Positions 32,862 to 41,751 of a stretch of 64,000 nucleotides of DNA are shown here, in pieces; position 1 is the first letter of the stretch, and each line of letters begins with the position of its first letter. The notes under the pieces are model-generated. The model did no database searches. It saw nothing but the letters and a program-made list of their open reading frames with translations, and was not told the origin of the DNA. The position numbers and the translations under genes were made by a program. The DNA is from Alistipes sp. (GTDB taxonomy: Bacteria > Bacteroidota > Bacteroidia > Bacteroidales > Rikenellaceae), in NCBI GenBank assembly GCA_029060215.1, contig JAIDUK010000034.1:62001-126000 (forward strand), in the 5' to 3' direction.

Positions 32862-33036
32862 TAATTAAGAATGAAAAATCAATAATCAGCAGCCGCAAAA
32901 ACGACACGGATGTTTCGCTGCGCTCAACATGACATACAAAAATCCCAACGGCACACAAAACTCAACAAGACAGACAAGCCCAACGAAACATGAAAAACAG
33001 GTCTCGGCCAAAAGGGACAAAAAACATTCTTAATTT
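32862..33036. repeat. AT-type heptad arms around an interspersed repeat
   Basis: AATTAAGAATG at 32863-32873 is perfectly complementary to CATTCTTAATT at 33025-33035. The upstream arm continues with a period of seven (ATTAAGA, ATGAAAA, ATCAATA). The 150-bp spacer contains a single copy of the TTTCGCTGCGCTCAACATGA repeat near 32911-32932. The T-rich arm lies shortly before the OPT gene. Confidence 0.65.
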
Positions 33037-33063
33037 TTTATCTTTAATTTCGCAAAGACAACC

Positions 33064-35064
33064 ATGGAAGAAAACAAGCCCGTTTCGCTACCGGAAAACG
33101 CCTATCGCGAACTCCGGCCCGGCGAAGAATATACGCCCCTGATGCCCGCGTCGGCCGCGCCGCGCGAGGTGACACCCTATTCGGTGCTCATGGGAGTGTT
33201 GATGGCCGTTGTCTTTTCGGCCGCCGCCGCATTCCTCGGTCTGAAGGTCGGGCAGGTCTTCGAGGCCGCGATCCCCATAGCCATCATCGCCGTGGGCATG
33301 GGCAACGTGCTGGGCAAGAAGAACATGCTCGGGCAGAACGTCATCATCCAGTCGATCGGCGCCTCGTCGGGCGTCATCGTCGCAGGGGCCATCTTCACCC
33401 TCCCGGCGCTCTACATTCTGGGGCTCGACGCCGCATTCTGGCAGGTCTTCCTCTCATCGCTCTTCGGCGGCCTGCTGGGCATCGTGCTGCTGATTCCGTT
33501 CCGCAAATACTTCGTCAAGGAGATGCACGGCAAATACCCCTTCCCCGAAGCGACGGCCACCACCGAGGTGCTCGTTTCGGGCGAAAAGGGCGGTTCGCAG
33601 GCCAAGCTGCTGGCCGCGGCCGGGCTCGCGGGCGGTCTCTACGACTTCGTCGTCGGCACGTTCGGACTTTGGACCGAATCGGTGTCGACGCGCATCTGCT
33701 CGTGGGGCGCCATGGCGGCCGACAAGTTCAAGGTGGTCTTCAGCCTCAACACCTCGGCCGCCGTGCTGGGTCTGGGCTACATCATCGGGCTCAAATACGC
33801 CATGATCATCACCGCAGGCTCGTGTCTGGTATGGTTCGTCATCGTGCCGGTGGTCGGGTCGCTGGCCGAAGCGCTCGACCCGGCCGTGCTGGCCTCGCTG
33901 CTGGGCATCACGCGCGACGATCTGCTGGCCGATCCGGCCAAGATACTGACCGCGGAAAACCTCTTCCAGTTCATCGGCAAACCGCTGGGCATCGGCGGCA
34001 TCGCCATGGCGGGCATCGTGGGCATCGTCAAGCAGTCGCGCATCATCCGGCAGGCCGTGGGGCTCGCCGTGACCGAACTCAAGGGCAGCAAGCGCCAGCC
34101 CGTGGCCGTGGGCCGCACCGACCGCGACCTGCCGATGAAACGGATCCTGACGATTCTGGTCGCCACGCTGCTCTCGGTCTTCGTCTTCTTCCACGTCGGG
34201 CTCTTGGACGGTTGGGTGCAATCGCTCACCGCCATCGCCGTGGTCTTCGTCATATCGTTCCTCTTCACCACCGTGGCGGCCAACGCCATAGCCATCGTGG
34301 GCACCAACCCCGTGTCGGGCATGACCCTCATGACGCTCATCCTCTCCTCGCTGATACTGGTGAGCGTCGGGCTGAGCGGCACCACCGGCATGACCGCGGC
34401 GCTGATCATCGGCGGCGTAGTCTGCACGGCCCTTTCGATGGCCGGAGGCTTCATCACCGACCTGAAAATCGGCTACTGGCTCGGCACCACGCCCCGCAAA
34501 CAGGAGAGCTGGAAGTTCCTCGGCACGCTCGTTGCCGCAGCTACCGTAGCCGGAGTGATGATCGTGCTCAACAAATCCTACGGTTTCGTAGGCGATGGGG
34601 CTCTCGTGGCTCCGCAGGCCAATGCCATGGCGGCCGTCATCCAGCCGTTGATGACCGGCGGCCAGACCCCGTGGATGCTCTATTTCTGCGGAGCTCTGCT
34701 GGCGCTCGTGCTGACGGCCATCGGCGTTCCGGCGCTGGCTTTCGCACTGGGTATGTTCATCCCCATGGAGCTCAACGCCCCGCTGGTCGTGGGCGGTCTG
34801 GTGGCTTGGTACGTCTCGACCCGCTCGACGGACCCGGCGCTCAACAAGGCGCGCTTCGACCGCGGCACCCTCATCGCCTCGGGTTTCATCGCCGGAGGAG
34901 CCCTGATGGGTGTGGTGAGCGCCATCCTGAAGTTCGCCGACGTCGACTGGTTCCTTGCGGGCTGGGCTTCGTCGAACGCCGCCGAATGGGTCGGACTGGC
35001 CATGTACCTGCTGCTCATAGGCTACTTCGCATGGCACACGCTTAAAGCGAAAGTCGAAAAGTAG
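33064..35064 (+). CDS. OPT family oligopeptide transporter
   Basis: The 666-residue integral membrane protein has about 15-16 hydrophobic segments and the features of the oligopeptide transporter (OPT) superfamily: an early GLKVGQVFEAAIP region near residue 59, the KYPFPEATATTEVL motif near 155 that is diagnostic of bacterial OPT proteins, and FITDLKIGYWLGTTPRKQE near 470. It probably imports small peptides or metal chelates by proton symport across the inner membrane. The downstream neighbour is peptidase T, which cleaves tripeptides, so import and hydrolysis of peptides are plausibly linked. The start codon is preceded by an AT-rich leader. Confidence 0.92.
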   Translation: MEENKPVSLPENAYRELRPGEEYTPLMPASAAPREVTPYSVLMGVLMAVVFSAAAAFLGLKVGQVFEAAIPIAIIAVGMGNVLGKKNMLGQNVIIQSIGASSGVIVAGAIFTLPALYILGLDAAFWQVFLSSLFGGLLGIVLLIPFRKYFVKEMHGKYPFPEATATTEVLVSGEKGGSQAKLLAAAGLAGGLYDFVVGTFGLWTESVSTRICSWGAMAADKFKVVFSLNTSAAVLGLGYIIGLKYAMIITAGSCLVWFVIVPVVGSLAEALDPAVLASLLGITRDDLLADPAKILTAENLFQFIGKPLGIGGIAMAGIVGIVKQSRIIRQAVGLAVTELKGSKRQPVAVGRTDRDLPMKRILTILVATLLSVFVFFHVGLLDGWVQSLTAIAVVFVISFLFTTVAANAIAIVGTNPVSGMTLMTLILSSLILVSVGLSGTTGMTAALIIGGVVCTALSMAGGFITDLKIGYWLGTTPRKQESWKFLGTLVAAATVAGVMIVLNKSYGFVGDGALVAPQANAMAAVIQPLMTGGQTPWMLYFCGALLALVLTAIGVPALAFALGMFIPMELNAPLVVGGLVAWYVSTRSTDPALNKARFDRGTLIASGFIAGGALMGVVSAILKFADVDWFLAGWASSNAAEWVGLAMYLLLIGYFAWHTLKAKVEK

Positions 35065-35143
35065 AAGGTGAAAAGTCGCTGACGAAATACCTTCCACCTT
35101 TCACTTATAACTTTTAACCTTTCACTTTTCACCTTTCACCTTA
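35062..35143. repeat. heptad-tract hairpin module between OPT gene and pepT
   Basis: AAGGTGAAAAGT at 35065-35076, starting at the stop codon of the OPT gene, is perfectly complementary to ACTTTTCACCTT at 35124-35135, which lies 15 bp before the pepT ATG. The pyrimidine side has a seven-base period over about 50 bp. Confidence 0.75.
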
Positions 35144-35149
35144 TAGTAG

Positions 35150-36367
35150 ATGGACCTGAAAGAACGTTTCCTGAAATATGTCGCCTACGACACCCAGTCG
35201 TCGGAGGAGAGCGCAACCTACCCCTCGACCGACAAGCAGAAGATTCTGCTCTCGGACCTGCGCGACGAAATGCTGGCGCTCGGCATGACCGACGTCACGA
35301 TGGACCGCTACGGCTATGTGATGGGCACGATTCCGGCCACCCCGGGCTGCGAGAACGCCCCCGTCATCGGCTTCATCGCCCACGTCGACACCTCGCCCGA
35401 CATGAGCGGCGCCGGGGTCAAGCCCCGCATCGTCGAGGAGTACGACGGCGGCGACATCGTGCTGAACGGGCAGCTGACCATGCGTGCGGCCGACTTCCCC
35501 GAACTCGCCTTTTTCAAGGGCCACACCCTCATCCACACCGACGGCACTACCCTCTTGGGCGCCGACGACAAGGCGGGCGTGGCCGAAATCATGACGGCGG
35601 CGGAGTATCTGATGACCCACCCGGAGGTGCGGCACGGCAAAATCCGCATCGGCTTCACCCCCGACGAAGAGGTGGGGCGCGGCGTCGATTTCTTCGACGT
35701 GGCGGCGTTCGGCGCCGACTTCGCCTACACGGTCGACGGCGGCATGGAGGGCGAACTGGAGTACGAGAATTTCAACGCCGCGAGCGCCCGCATCGAGATT
35801 CAGGGCCGCAACGTCCACCCGGGCTATGCCAAAGGCAAGATGATCAACGCCATCGAAGTGGCCTGCGACTTGCAGCGGATGCTGCCCGAAGCCGAAAAGC
35901 CCGAACACACCGAGGGTTACGAGGGCTTCTACCACTGCGTGGGTCTCAACGGCACGGTCGAAAAGGCGACGGTGAGCTACATCATCCGCGACCACGATGC
36001 CGACCGTTTCGAACAGAAGAAGGTCTTCATGTGGGCGGCCGTCGACCTGCTCAAGAAGAAGTACGGCGACGACGTGCTGTCGCTCACCCTCAAAGACCAG
36101 TATTTCAACATGCGCAAGATGGTCGAACCCCACCCGCAGGTCATCGACAAGGCCCTGCGAGCTATGGAAATGGCAGGCGTGAAGCCCCTCGTGCGGCCCA
36201 TCCGCGGCGGCACCGACGGCGCACGGCTCTCGTTCATGGGACTGCCCTGCCCCAACCTCTTCACAGGCGGCATGAACTTCCACGGCAAATTCGAGTATTG
36301 CTCGCTCACCACCATGCGCAAGGCCCAGCAGGTGATCCTCAACCTCGCGCAGCTGTGGGCTCAGTAA
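35150..36367 (+). CDS. pepT: peptidase T (tripeptide aminopeptidase)
   Basis: PepT releases the N-terminal residue from tripeptides in the cytoplasm. The 405-residue M20B enzyme has its metal ligands and catalytic residues in the usual places: HVDTSPD (His78, Asp80), GADDKAG (Asp139/140), TPDEEVGRG (Glu173/Glu174), TVDGG and the C-terminal GGMNFHGKFE. The length is that of the family. It lies after the OPT peptide transporter, separated by a heptad-tract hairpin; it has no obvious promoter of its own, so cotranscription with the transporter is likely, with the hairpin modulating the junction. Confidence 0.94.
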   Translation: MDLKERFLKYVAYDTQSSEESATYPSTDKQKILLSDLRDEMLALGMTDVTMDRYGYVMGTIPATPGCENAPVIGFIAHVDTSPDMSGAGVKPRIVEEYDGGDIVLNGQLTMRAADFPELAFFKGHTLIHTDGTTLLGADDKAGVAEIMTAAEYLMTHPEVRHGKIRIGFTPDEEVGRGVDFFDVAAFGADFAYTVDGGMEGELEYENFNAASARIEIQGRNVHPGYAKGKMINAIEVACDLQRMLPEAEKPEHTEGYEGFYHCVGLNGTVEKATVSYIIRDHDADRFEQKKVFMWAAVDLLKKKYGDDVLSLTLKDQYFNMRKMVEPHPQVIDKALRAMEMAGVKPLVRPIRGGTDGARLSFMGLPCPNLFTGGMNFHGKFEYCSLTTMRKAQQVILNLAQLWAQ

Positions 36368-36482
36368 TAGTGAAAGGTGAAAAGTGTGGATCGCAAAAAG
36401 ATTTTCGTCAGAAACTTTTCACCTTCAACCTTTCACTTTTAACTTTTAACTTTTAACTTTTCACCTTTAACCTTTCACTTCG
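36368..36482. repeat. heptad-tract hairpin module between pepT and nadE
   Basis: AAGGTGAAAAGT at 36374-36385 is perfectly complementary to ACTTTTCACCTT at 36414-36425, the same 12-mers as at the OPT-pepT junction. The pyrimidine arm continues to within 10 bp of the nadE start with units such as TTTTAAC and TTTCACT. Confidence 0.75.
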
Positions 36483-36488
36483 ATCGAG

Positions 36489-38414
36489 TTGGATAATTTC
36501 GGTTTTCTGAAAGTGGCAGCGGCCGTTCCGCAAGTGCGGGTCGCCGACTGCCGATACAATGCGGAGCGCATCGTCGCGATGGCCGAAGAAGCGGCCCGGC
36601 GGGGCGTCGAAATCGCAGCCTTTCCCGAACTGGCCGTCACGGGCTACACCTGCGGCGACCTGCTGTTGCAGCCGGCCCTGCTCGACGCGGCCGACGAAGC
36701 GCTGGAGCAGATCGTACGGGCGACGCGCAAGCTGCCCCTGACCCTGCTTGTCGGGGCGCCGCTGCGCCACGGCTCGACACTCTACAACTGCGCCGTGGTC
36801 CTCACGCAGGGCCGCGTCCTCGGTGTGGTGCCCAAGACCCATATCCCCGACTACGCCGAGTTCTACGAGAACCGCTGGTTCGCTTCGGGCGCCGGAATCG
36901 CCGAGGAGCATATCGCCGCTGCCGGGCAGCAGGCCGACTTCGGTGCCGACCTCACCTTCGAGGTCAACGGCACGGAGTTCGGCGTCGAGATATGCGAAGA
37001 CCTCTGGACCGCCGTCCCGCCCTCGTCGCAGCTGGCGCTCAACGGCGCCAAGGTGCTCTTCAACCTCTCGGCCTCGCCCGAGGGGGTGGGCAAGCACGCC
37101 TACCTGCGGCAGTTGGTGGCCCAGCAGTCGGCCCGCACCCTCTCGGCCTACGTCTATTGCTCGGCCGGCATGGGCGAATCGTCGACCGATCTGGTATTCG
37201 CCGGCAACGGCTTCATCGCCGAGAACGGCACCGTCCTGCGCGAAGCCGAACGCTTCTCGTCCGAAGAACAGCTCGTGGTGGCCGACGTCGACATCCAGCG
37301 GCTGGAGTTCGAGCGGCGGCGCAACACCTCGTTCCGCCGCAACGAAGCCGCCACGGAGAACACCGTCATCGAAATGGAGATCCCCGAGGGGCTGCGCGCC
37401 GCGGCCCTCGACCGCGACATCGACCCGCTGCCGTTCGTTCCCAAAGACGAGGGGCACCGCAGCGAACGCTGCGAAGAGATCTTCCGCATACAAGCCCACG
37501 GACTGGCCCAGCGGCTCCGCCACACGGGTTGCAAACGGGCCGTCATCGGGATTTCGGGCGGGCTCGACTCGACGCTGGCCCTGCTGGTCGCCGTCCGCGC
37601 GTTCGACTTCCTCAAGCTGGAGCGCACCGGCATCGTCGGCATCACCATGCCCGGATTCGGCACCACCGACCGCACCTACAACAACGCGCTGGAACTGATG
37701 CGGCGCTTGGGGGTCACGGTGCGCGAAATCCCCATCCGCGAAGCCTGCATCCAACACATGAAAGACATCGGGCTCGACCCCGGCGACCGCTCGGCGGCCT
37801 ACGAAAACGCGCAGGCCCGCGAACGGACGCAGATCCTCATGGACGTGGCCAACATGGAGGGCGGTCTGGTCGTCGGCACGGGCGACCTGAGCGAACTGGC
37901 GCTGGGCTGGGCCACCTACAACGGCGACCAGATGTCGATGTACGGCGTCAACGCCTCGGTGCCCAAGACGCTGGTGCGCCATCTGGTCCGGTGGGCCGCC
38001 GAGACCGAAACCGACGACACGGCGCGCGCCACGCTGCTGGACATCGTCGACACCCCGGTGAGCCCCGAGCTGCTGCCCGCCGACAAGGAGGGCCGCATCG
38101 CCCAGAAAACCGAAGACCTCGTGGGGCCCTACGAACTCCACGACTTCTTCCTCTACCACTTCCTGCGCTCGGGCTGCGGTCCGGCCAAAATCCTCTTTCT
38201 GGCCGAAACGGCGTTCCGCGGAAGCTACGACCGGGCGACGATCCGCAAGTGGCTCTGCATCTTTTTCCGCCGCTTCTTCGTCCAACAATTCAAACGCTCG
38301 GCCATGCCCGACGGGCCCAAAGTCGGGTCGGTGGCGCTGTCGCCGCGCGGCGACTGGCGCATGCCCTCGGACGCTTCGGCGGCCGTGTGGCTCGACCAGC
38401 TGGAAAACCTGTAA
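36489..38414 (+). CDS. nadE: glutamine-dependent NAD+ synthetase
   Basis: NadE amidates deamido-NAD to NAD+, using glutamine hydrolysed by its own N-terminal domain. The 641-residue protein has a nitrilase-type glutaminase domain with Glu47 (FPELAV), Lys116 (VVPKTHIPDY) and Cys169 (GVEICEDLW), then an ATP-pyrophosphatase domain with ISGGLDSTLAL near residue 357 and GTGDLSELALGW. The chosen start is TTG at 36489: it gives MDNFGFLKVAAAVPQVRVAD, the normal N-terminus of the family, while later in-frame starts would remove the first strand. nadC, in the same pathway, lies 11 kb away. Confidence 0.93.
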   Translation: MDNFGFLKVAAAVPQVRVADCRYNAERIVAMAEEAARRGVEIAAFPELAVTGYTCGDLLLQPALLDAADEALEQIVRATRKLPLTLLVGAPLRHGSTLYNCAVVLTQGRVLGVVPKTHIPDYAEFYENRWFASGAGIAEEHIAAAGQQADFGADLTFEVNGTEFGVEICEDLWTAVPPSSQLALNGAKVLFNLSASPEGVGKHAYLRQLVAQQSARTLSAYVYCSAGMGESSTDLVFAGNGFIAENGTVLREAERFSSEEQLVVADVDIQRLEFERRRNTSFRRNEAATENTVIEMEIPEGLRAAALDRDIDPLPFVPKDEGHRSERCEEIFRIQAHGLAQRLRHTGCKRAVIGISGGLDSTLALLVAVRAFDFLKLERTGIVGITMPGFGTTDRTYNNALELMRRLGVTVREIPIREACIQHMKDIGLDPGDRSAAYENAQARERTQILMDVANMEGGLVVGTGDLSELALGWATYNGDQMSMYGVNASVPKTLVRHLVRWAAETETDDTARATLLDIVDTPVSPELLPADKEGRIAQKTEDLVGPYELHDFFLYHFLRSGCGPAKILFLAETAFRGSYDRATIRKWLCIFFRRFFVQQFKRSAMPDGPKVGSVALSPRGDWRMPSDASAAVWLDQLENL

Positions 38415-38428
38415 ACCCGCATAGACGA

Positions 38429-39022
38429 ATGAAGAAACTGATTTTGCTGCTGGCGCTGACCCTTTCGGTCGGCAGCTCCGCAGCCCAAAACTGGTCGGAC
38501 CTGCTGACGAAGATAGGTTCGGCCATCGCCGACAAGGTTACGGACGGCGAGCTGACCCGGCTGGCCATCGTCGGAGAATGGAACTACACGGCGCCGGGCG
38601 TGCGCTTCGAGGGCGAGGACCTCGCCACGACGCTGAGCGGCGCGGCCCTCGAATCGACCGTCGCGTCCAAACTCGAAACGGCCTACAAACTGGTCGGCAT
38701 ACGCCCCGGGGCCTGCGCATTCACCTTCGCCAAGGACAACACGTTCACCGCAGTCGTGGGCTCGCACAAACTGAGCGGCACCTACGAATTCGAACCCGAC
38801 ACCCATGCCATGACGCTGCATTTCGCCAAAGGGCAGTACGGCCTCGGCACCCTCTCGGGCCATGCGTTCGTCAGCGGCACGGAGTTGCAGCTGGTCTTTC
38901 CGGTGACGGGGCTCGTGCGGTTCGTCACGGCGCTGGGCAGCAAGATTTCGTCGCTCGCTTCCGGGGCCGAGCTTCTCGCCAAATACGAAAACGTCTACCT
39001 CGGATTTCAATTCGCGAAGTGA
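38429..39022 (+). CDS. DUF4923-like exported lipocalin-type protein
   Basis: The 197-residue protein has a signal peptide (LILLLALTLSVGSSAAQ) and a mature part that begins NWSDLLTKIGSAIADKVTDG and contains VGEWNYTAPGVRFEGEDL and SGTYEFEPDTHAMTLHF, the pattern of the Bacteroidales DUF4923/lipocalin-like family. It is periplasmic or surface-located; no ligand or reaction is known to me. It follows nadE by 14 bp and is cotranscribed, then ends at a strong terminator. Confidence 0.8.
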   Translation: MKKLILLLALTLSVGSSAAQNWSDLLTKIGSAIADKVTDGELTRLAIVGEWNYTAPGVRFEGEDLATTLSGAALESTVASKLETAYKLVGIRPGACAFTFAKDNTFTAVVGSHKLSGTYEFEPDTHAMTLHFAKGQYGLGTLSGHAFVSGTELQLVFPVTGLVRFVTALGSKISSLASGAELLAKYENVYLGFQFAK

Positions 39023-39055
39023 GCGCCGAGGGCGAATCGTTGAAAAGTTTTTGAT

Positions 39056-39087
39056 AAATGCCGGATTCTTTGCGAATCCGGCATTTT
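39056..39087 (+). terminator. Rho-independent terminator after the DUF4923-like gene
   Basis: AAATGCCGGATTC at 39056-39068 pairs perfectly with GAATCCGGCATTT at 39074-39086 around a five-base loop. The 13-bp stem ends in a short T-run. Between it and the gdhA promoter nothing else is seen. Confidence 0.88.
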
Positions 39088-39185
39088 CGTTACCAACTCT
39101 AACCGGGCGAAAGCCGGAAAGCGGCAAATGATAAGAAAAACCGCCCCGCAAGCAGGCCGAAAGGGTTGGCGGCCTTATTAAAGAA

Positions 39186-39217
39186 TTTGCAAAACCCGTC
39201 CGAAGCGCCTATTTTTG
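39186..39217 (+). promoter_or_regulatory. promoter of gdhA
   Basis: TTTG at 39186-39189 and TATTTTTG at 39210-39217 are 20 bp apart, a near-consensus Bacteroidota promoter. Transcription would begin near 39222, giving a leader of about 90 bases. The leader holds a small hairpin with a GAAA tetraloop (GCGGGAAACCGC at 39274-39285). Confidence 0.85.
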
Positions 39218-39314
39218 ACCCCGGGAGTTCCTCGGCGGCCGGGCATCCGTGCGGCGCCGGGGACTCGACCGAAGCGGGAAACCGCACTAAACGAACCCTC
39301 AAACAACGCCCCCT

Positions 39315-40670
39315 ATGGAGACCAGCCCCCAACGTTATGTCGAAACATTCATGGCGCAGCTCATCGCCCGCAACCCCCACGAACCCGAATTCCATCAGGC
39401 CGTGCGCGAAGTGGCCGAATCGCTGGCACCCCACATCGTCGCCAGCCCCGTGCTGCAACAGATGAAGATCCTCGAACGCATCGCCGAGCCCGAACGCGTG
39501 GTGATCTTCCGCGTGCCGTGGCTCAACGACCGCGGCGAAATCGAGATCAACCGCGGCTACCGCGTCCAGATGAACAGCGCCATCGGCCCCTGCAAGGGCG
39601 GCATCCGCTTCCATGCGTCGGTCGACCTCTCGATCCTGAAGTTTCTGGCTTTCGAGCAGACTTTCAAGAACAGCCTCACGACCCTGCCCATGGGCGGCGG
39701 CAAGGGCGGTTCGGACTTCAATCCCAAGGGCAAGTCGGACAACGAGGTGATGCGGTTCTGCCAGTCGTTCATGACCGAATTGCAGCGCCATATCGGCCAG
39801 AACACCGACGTCCCGGCGGGCGACATCGGCGTGGGCGGCCGCGAAATCGGCTACCTCTTCGGCCAATACAAACGTCTGCGCAACGAATTCACCGGCACGC
39901 TCACCGGCAAGGGGCTCGACTGGGGCGGCAGTCCGCTGCGGCCCGAAGCCACCGGCTACGGCGTGTGCTATTTCGCCGAGGAGATGCTCGCCGCGCGCGG
40001 CGACAGGCTGGCCGGCAAGACCGTCTGCATTTCGGGGTCGGGCAACGTGGCGCAGTATGCCTGCCAAAAGGCCACGCAGTCAGGGGCCAAGGTGGTGACG
40101 CTCTCCGATTCGTCGGGATTCATCCACGACCCCGAGGGGATCGACGCCGCGAAGCTGGAGTATGTCATGGAGTTGAAAAACATCTTCCGCGGCCGCATCG
40201 GCGAGTATGCCGACCGCTATCCGCAAGCGACCTATCATCCGGGCGAACGGCCGTGGGGCGTGGCGTGCGACGTGGCCATGCCGTGCGCCACGCAGAACGA
40301 ACTCGACGGCGACAACGCACAGGCGCTCGTCGGCCACGGCTGCACCTGCGTAGTAGAGGGGGCCAACATGCCCTCGACGCCCGAAGCGATCCGCATCTTC
40401 CAGCAGCACAAGCTGCTCTACGCCCCCGGCAAGGCGGCCAACGCAGGCGGCGTAGCCACCTCGGGACTGGAAATGTGCCAGAATTCGATGCGCCTTGCAT
40501 GGACGCCCGAAGAGGTCGACGCCCGGCTGCACGCCATCATGCGCAACATCCACGCCGTGTGCGTGCGCTACGGCACGCAAGCCGACGGCTATGTGAACTA
40601 TGTGGTCGGAGCCAACATCGGCGGATTCATGAAGGTAGCCAACGCCATGCTGGCCCAAGGATGCGTGTGA
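39315..40670 (+). CDS. gdhA: NADP-type glutamate dehydrogenase
   Basis: GdhA forms glutamate from 2-oxoglutarate and ammonia, the main ammonia assimilation route in gut Bacteroidales. The 451-residue protein is of the hexameric small type: the glutamate-binding region GPCKGGIRFH near residue 95, the active-site Lys in PMGGGKGGSDFNPKGKSD near 120-135, and the dinucleotide-binding GSGNVAQYACQ near 240. The cofactor preference is inferred from overall similarity. The ATG at 39315 follows a strong promoter and a 90-base leader. Confidence 0.94.
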   Translation: METSPQRYVETFMAQLIARNPHEPEFHQAVREVAESLAPHIVASPVLQQMKILERIAEPERVVIFRVPWLNDRGEIEINRGYRVQMNSAIGPCKGGIRFHASVDLSILKFLAFEQTFKNSLTTLPMGGGKGGSDFNPKGKSDNEVMRFCQSFMTELQRHIGQNTDVPAGDIGVGGREIGYLFGQYKRLRNEFTGTLTGKGLDWGGSPLRPEATGYGVCYFAEEMLAARGDRLAGKTVCISGSGNVAQYACQKATQSGAKVVTLSDSSGFIHDPEGIDAAKLEYVMELKNIFRGRIGEYADRYPQATYHPGERPWGVACDVAMPCATQNELDGDNAQALVGHGCTCVVEGANMPSTPEAIRIFQQHKLLYAPGKAANAGGVATSGLEMCQNSMRLAWTPEEVDARLHAIMRNIHAVCVRYGTQADGYVNYVVGANIGGFMKVANAMLAQGCV

Positions 40671-40698
40671 GGCACACGCCGTCCGCGGAAAAAGAAGA

Positions 40699-41310
40699 TC
40701 AGAGGAAGAGCAGCGCCAGCGTCGCGACGCAGAAGCCGCCGCAGAAACCGGCGAGGATCTGCGCCCCGTTGTGGCAGCCCAGATAGAGCCGGGCGGAAGC
40801 GAGCGCCCCGGCGCCGAGCACGGCTGCGGCGAACGGCACGAGCGAACGCCCGGGATCGGCCACGCTCATGATGACCAGCAGTGCCACAGCAGCCCCCATG
40901 GCCGTGAGGTGCAGGCTGATTTTCCAATAGAACGAAACTACGAGGCACATCCCCTCGCAGCAGGCCGCAGCCAACATGAACTTGCGCAGGAACTCGGCCG
41001 ACGGAATCCGGGCCAGCGTCACGGCGCAGAGCACATAGCAGACGGTTCCGATCAAGAGGGGCCGCCACCGTTCGCGCCGCTCGTCGACCCGCCAGTCGGA
41101 GATGCGCCCCAGCGAGCGCAGCAGGCCCAGCGACAGCACCGGAATGACCGCAGCGTAGAGCACGATCACCCACCCGAAATAGAACTTCATACCCGCCGGA
41201 TAATAGGCGAATGCGGTGCATGTCAGCAGGTAGACCACCGCATAGAGCGGCAGCAGAAAGGGATGCAGGGCCCACGAAAGGGCATGCGATATTCGGACAA
41301 GAGGTTTCAT
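40699..41310 (-). CDS. PAP2-like integral membrane protein
   Basis: The 203-residue protein has about six hydrophobic segments. The motifs SLHLTAMGAA near residue 130 and ARLYLGCHNGAQILAGFCGG near 173 resemble the SxxH and Rx5Hx3D elements of type 2 phosphatidic acid phosphatases, but the second is changed: Asp is replaced by Gln after HNGA. It may be an inactive or divergent lipid phosphatase in the inner membrane. It is convergent with gdhA with 28 bp between stops and no visible terminator. Confidence 0.75.
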   Translation of the reverse strand: MKPLVRISHALSWALHPFLLPLYAVVYLLTCTAFAYYPAGMKFYFGWVIVLYAAVIPVLSLGLLRSLGRISDWRVDERRERWRPLLIGTVCYVLCAVTLARIPSAEFLRKFMLAAACCEGMCLVVSFYWKISLHLTAMGAAVALLVIMSVADPGRSLVPFAAAVLGAGALASARLYLGCHNGAQILAGFCGGFCVATLALLFL

Positions 41311-41387
41311 TCGGGTAAAAATATTGCGACTGCTTGCGGGTTATACGGAGCAAGGATGATGGAAACAGCGTAGCGCAGTTGATTTGC

Positions 41388-41690
41388 CATAAGATTCTTC
41401 GCTGCGCTCAGAATGACATCTACTCGGGATGACGGAGAGGAATATTCGGGAGACATGGCAACAGATTCTTCGCTGCGCTCAGAATGACAGAGGGAGGGGT
41501 GCTCAGCATGACAGGGTGTGTGATCTGAATGACGGAGGGGGTACTCTGAATGGCAGAGGGTGTGTGCTCTGAATGACGGAGGAGAGGGATGCTTTGAATG
41601 ACGAAGGGGGTACTCAGAATAACAGAAGCGGGAAACTCGCCCGGAATGACGGCAAGCGGAAGATTCGCCCGCAACGGCAAAAAACGGGGC
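41388..41690. repeat. non-coding array of CTCAGAATGACAGAGG-like units
   Basis: The gap 41311-41751 holds no gene. AGATTCTTCGCTGCGCTCAG occurs at 41463-41482, with a partial copy at 41391-41412, each followed by AATGACA. After the second lead copy, degenerate units of 20-25 bp (TCAGCATGACAGGG, TCTGAATGACGGAGGGGG, TCTGAATGGCAGAGGG and so on) follow about eight times to 41663. The layout is the same as at 9690-9905. The lead unit is an imperfect palindrome. Small frames with FVILSVAKNL-like sequence are artefacts of this repeat. Confidence 0.75.
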
Positions 41691-41751
41691 ATTTCACCTT
41701 TCACCTTTCACCTTTCACTTTTCACCTTTCACTTTTAACTTTTCACTTAAC
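41691..41751. repeat. heptad tract at the 3' end of rpoN
   Basis: A continuous series of seven-base units (TTTCACC, TTTCACT, TTTTAAC) begins directly after the rpoN stop. On the rpoN sense strand it is purine-rich, GTGAAAAGTTAAAAGTGAAA and so on. No complementary arm is seen before the next gene. Confidence 0.75.
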
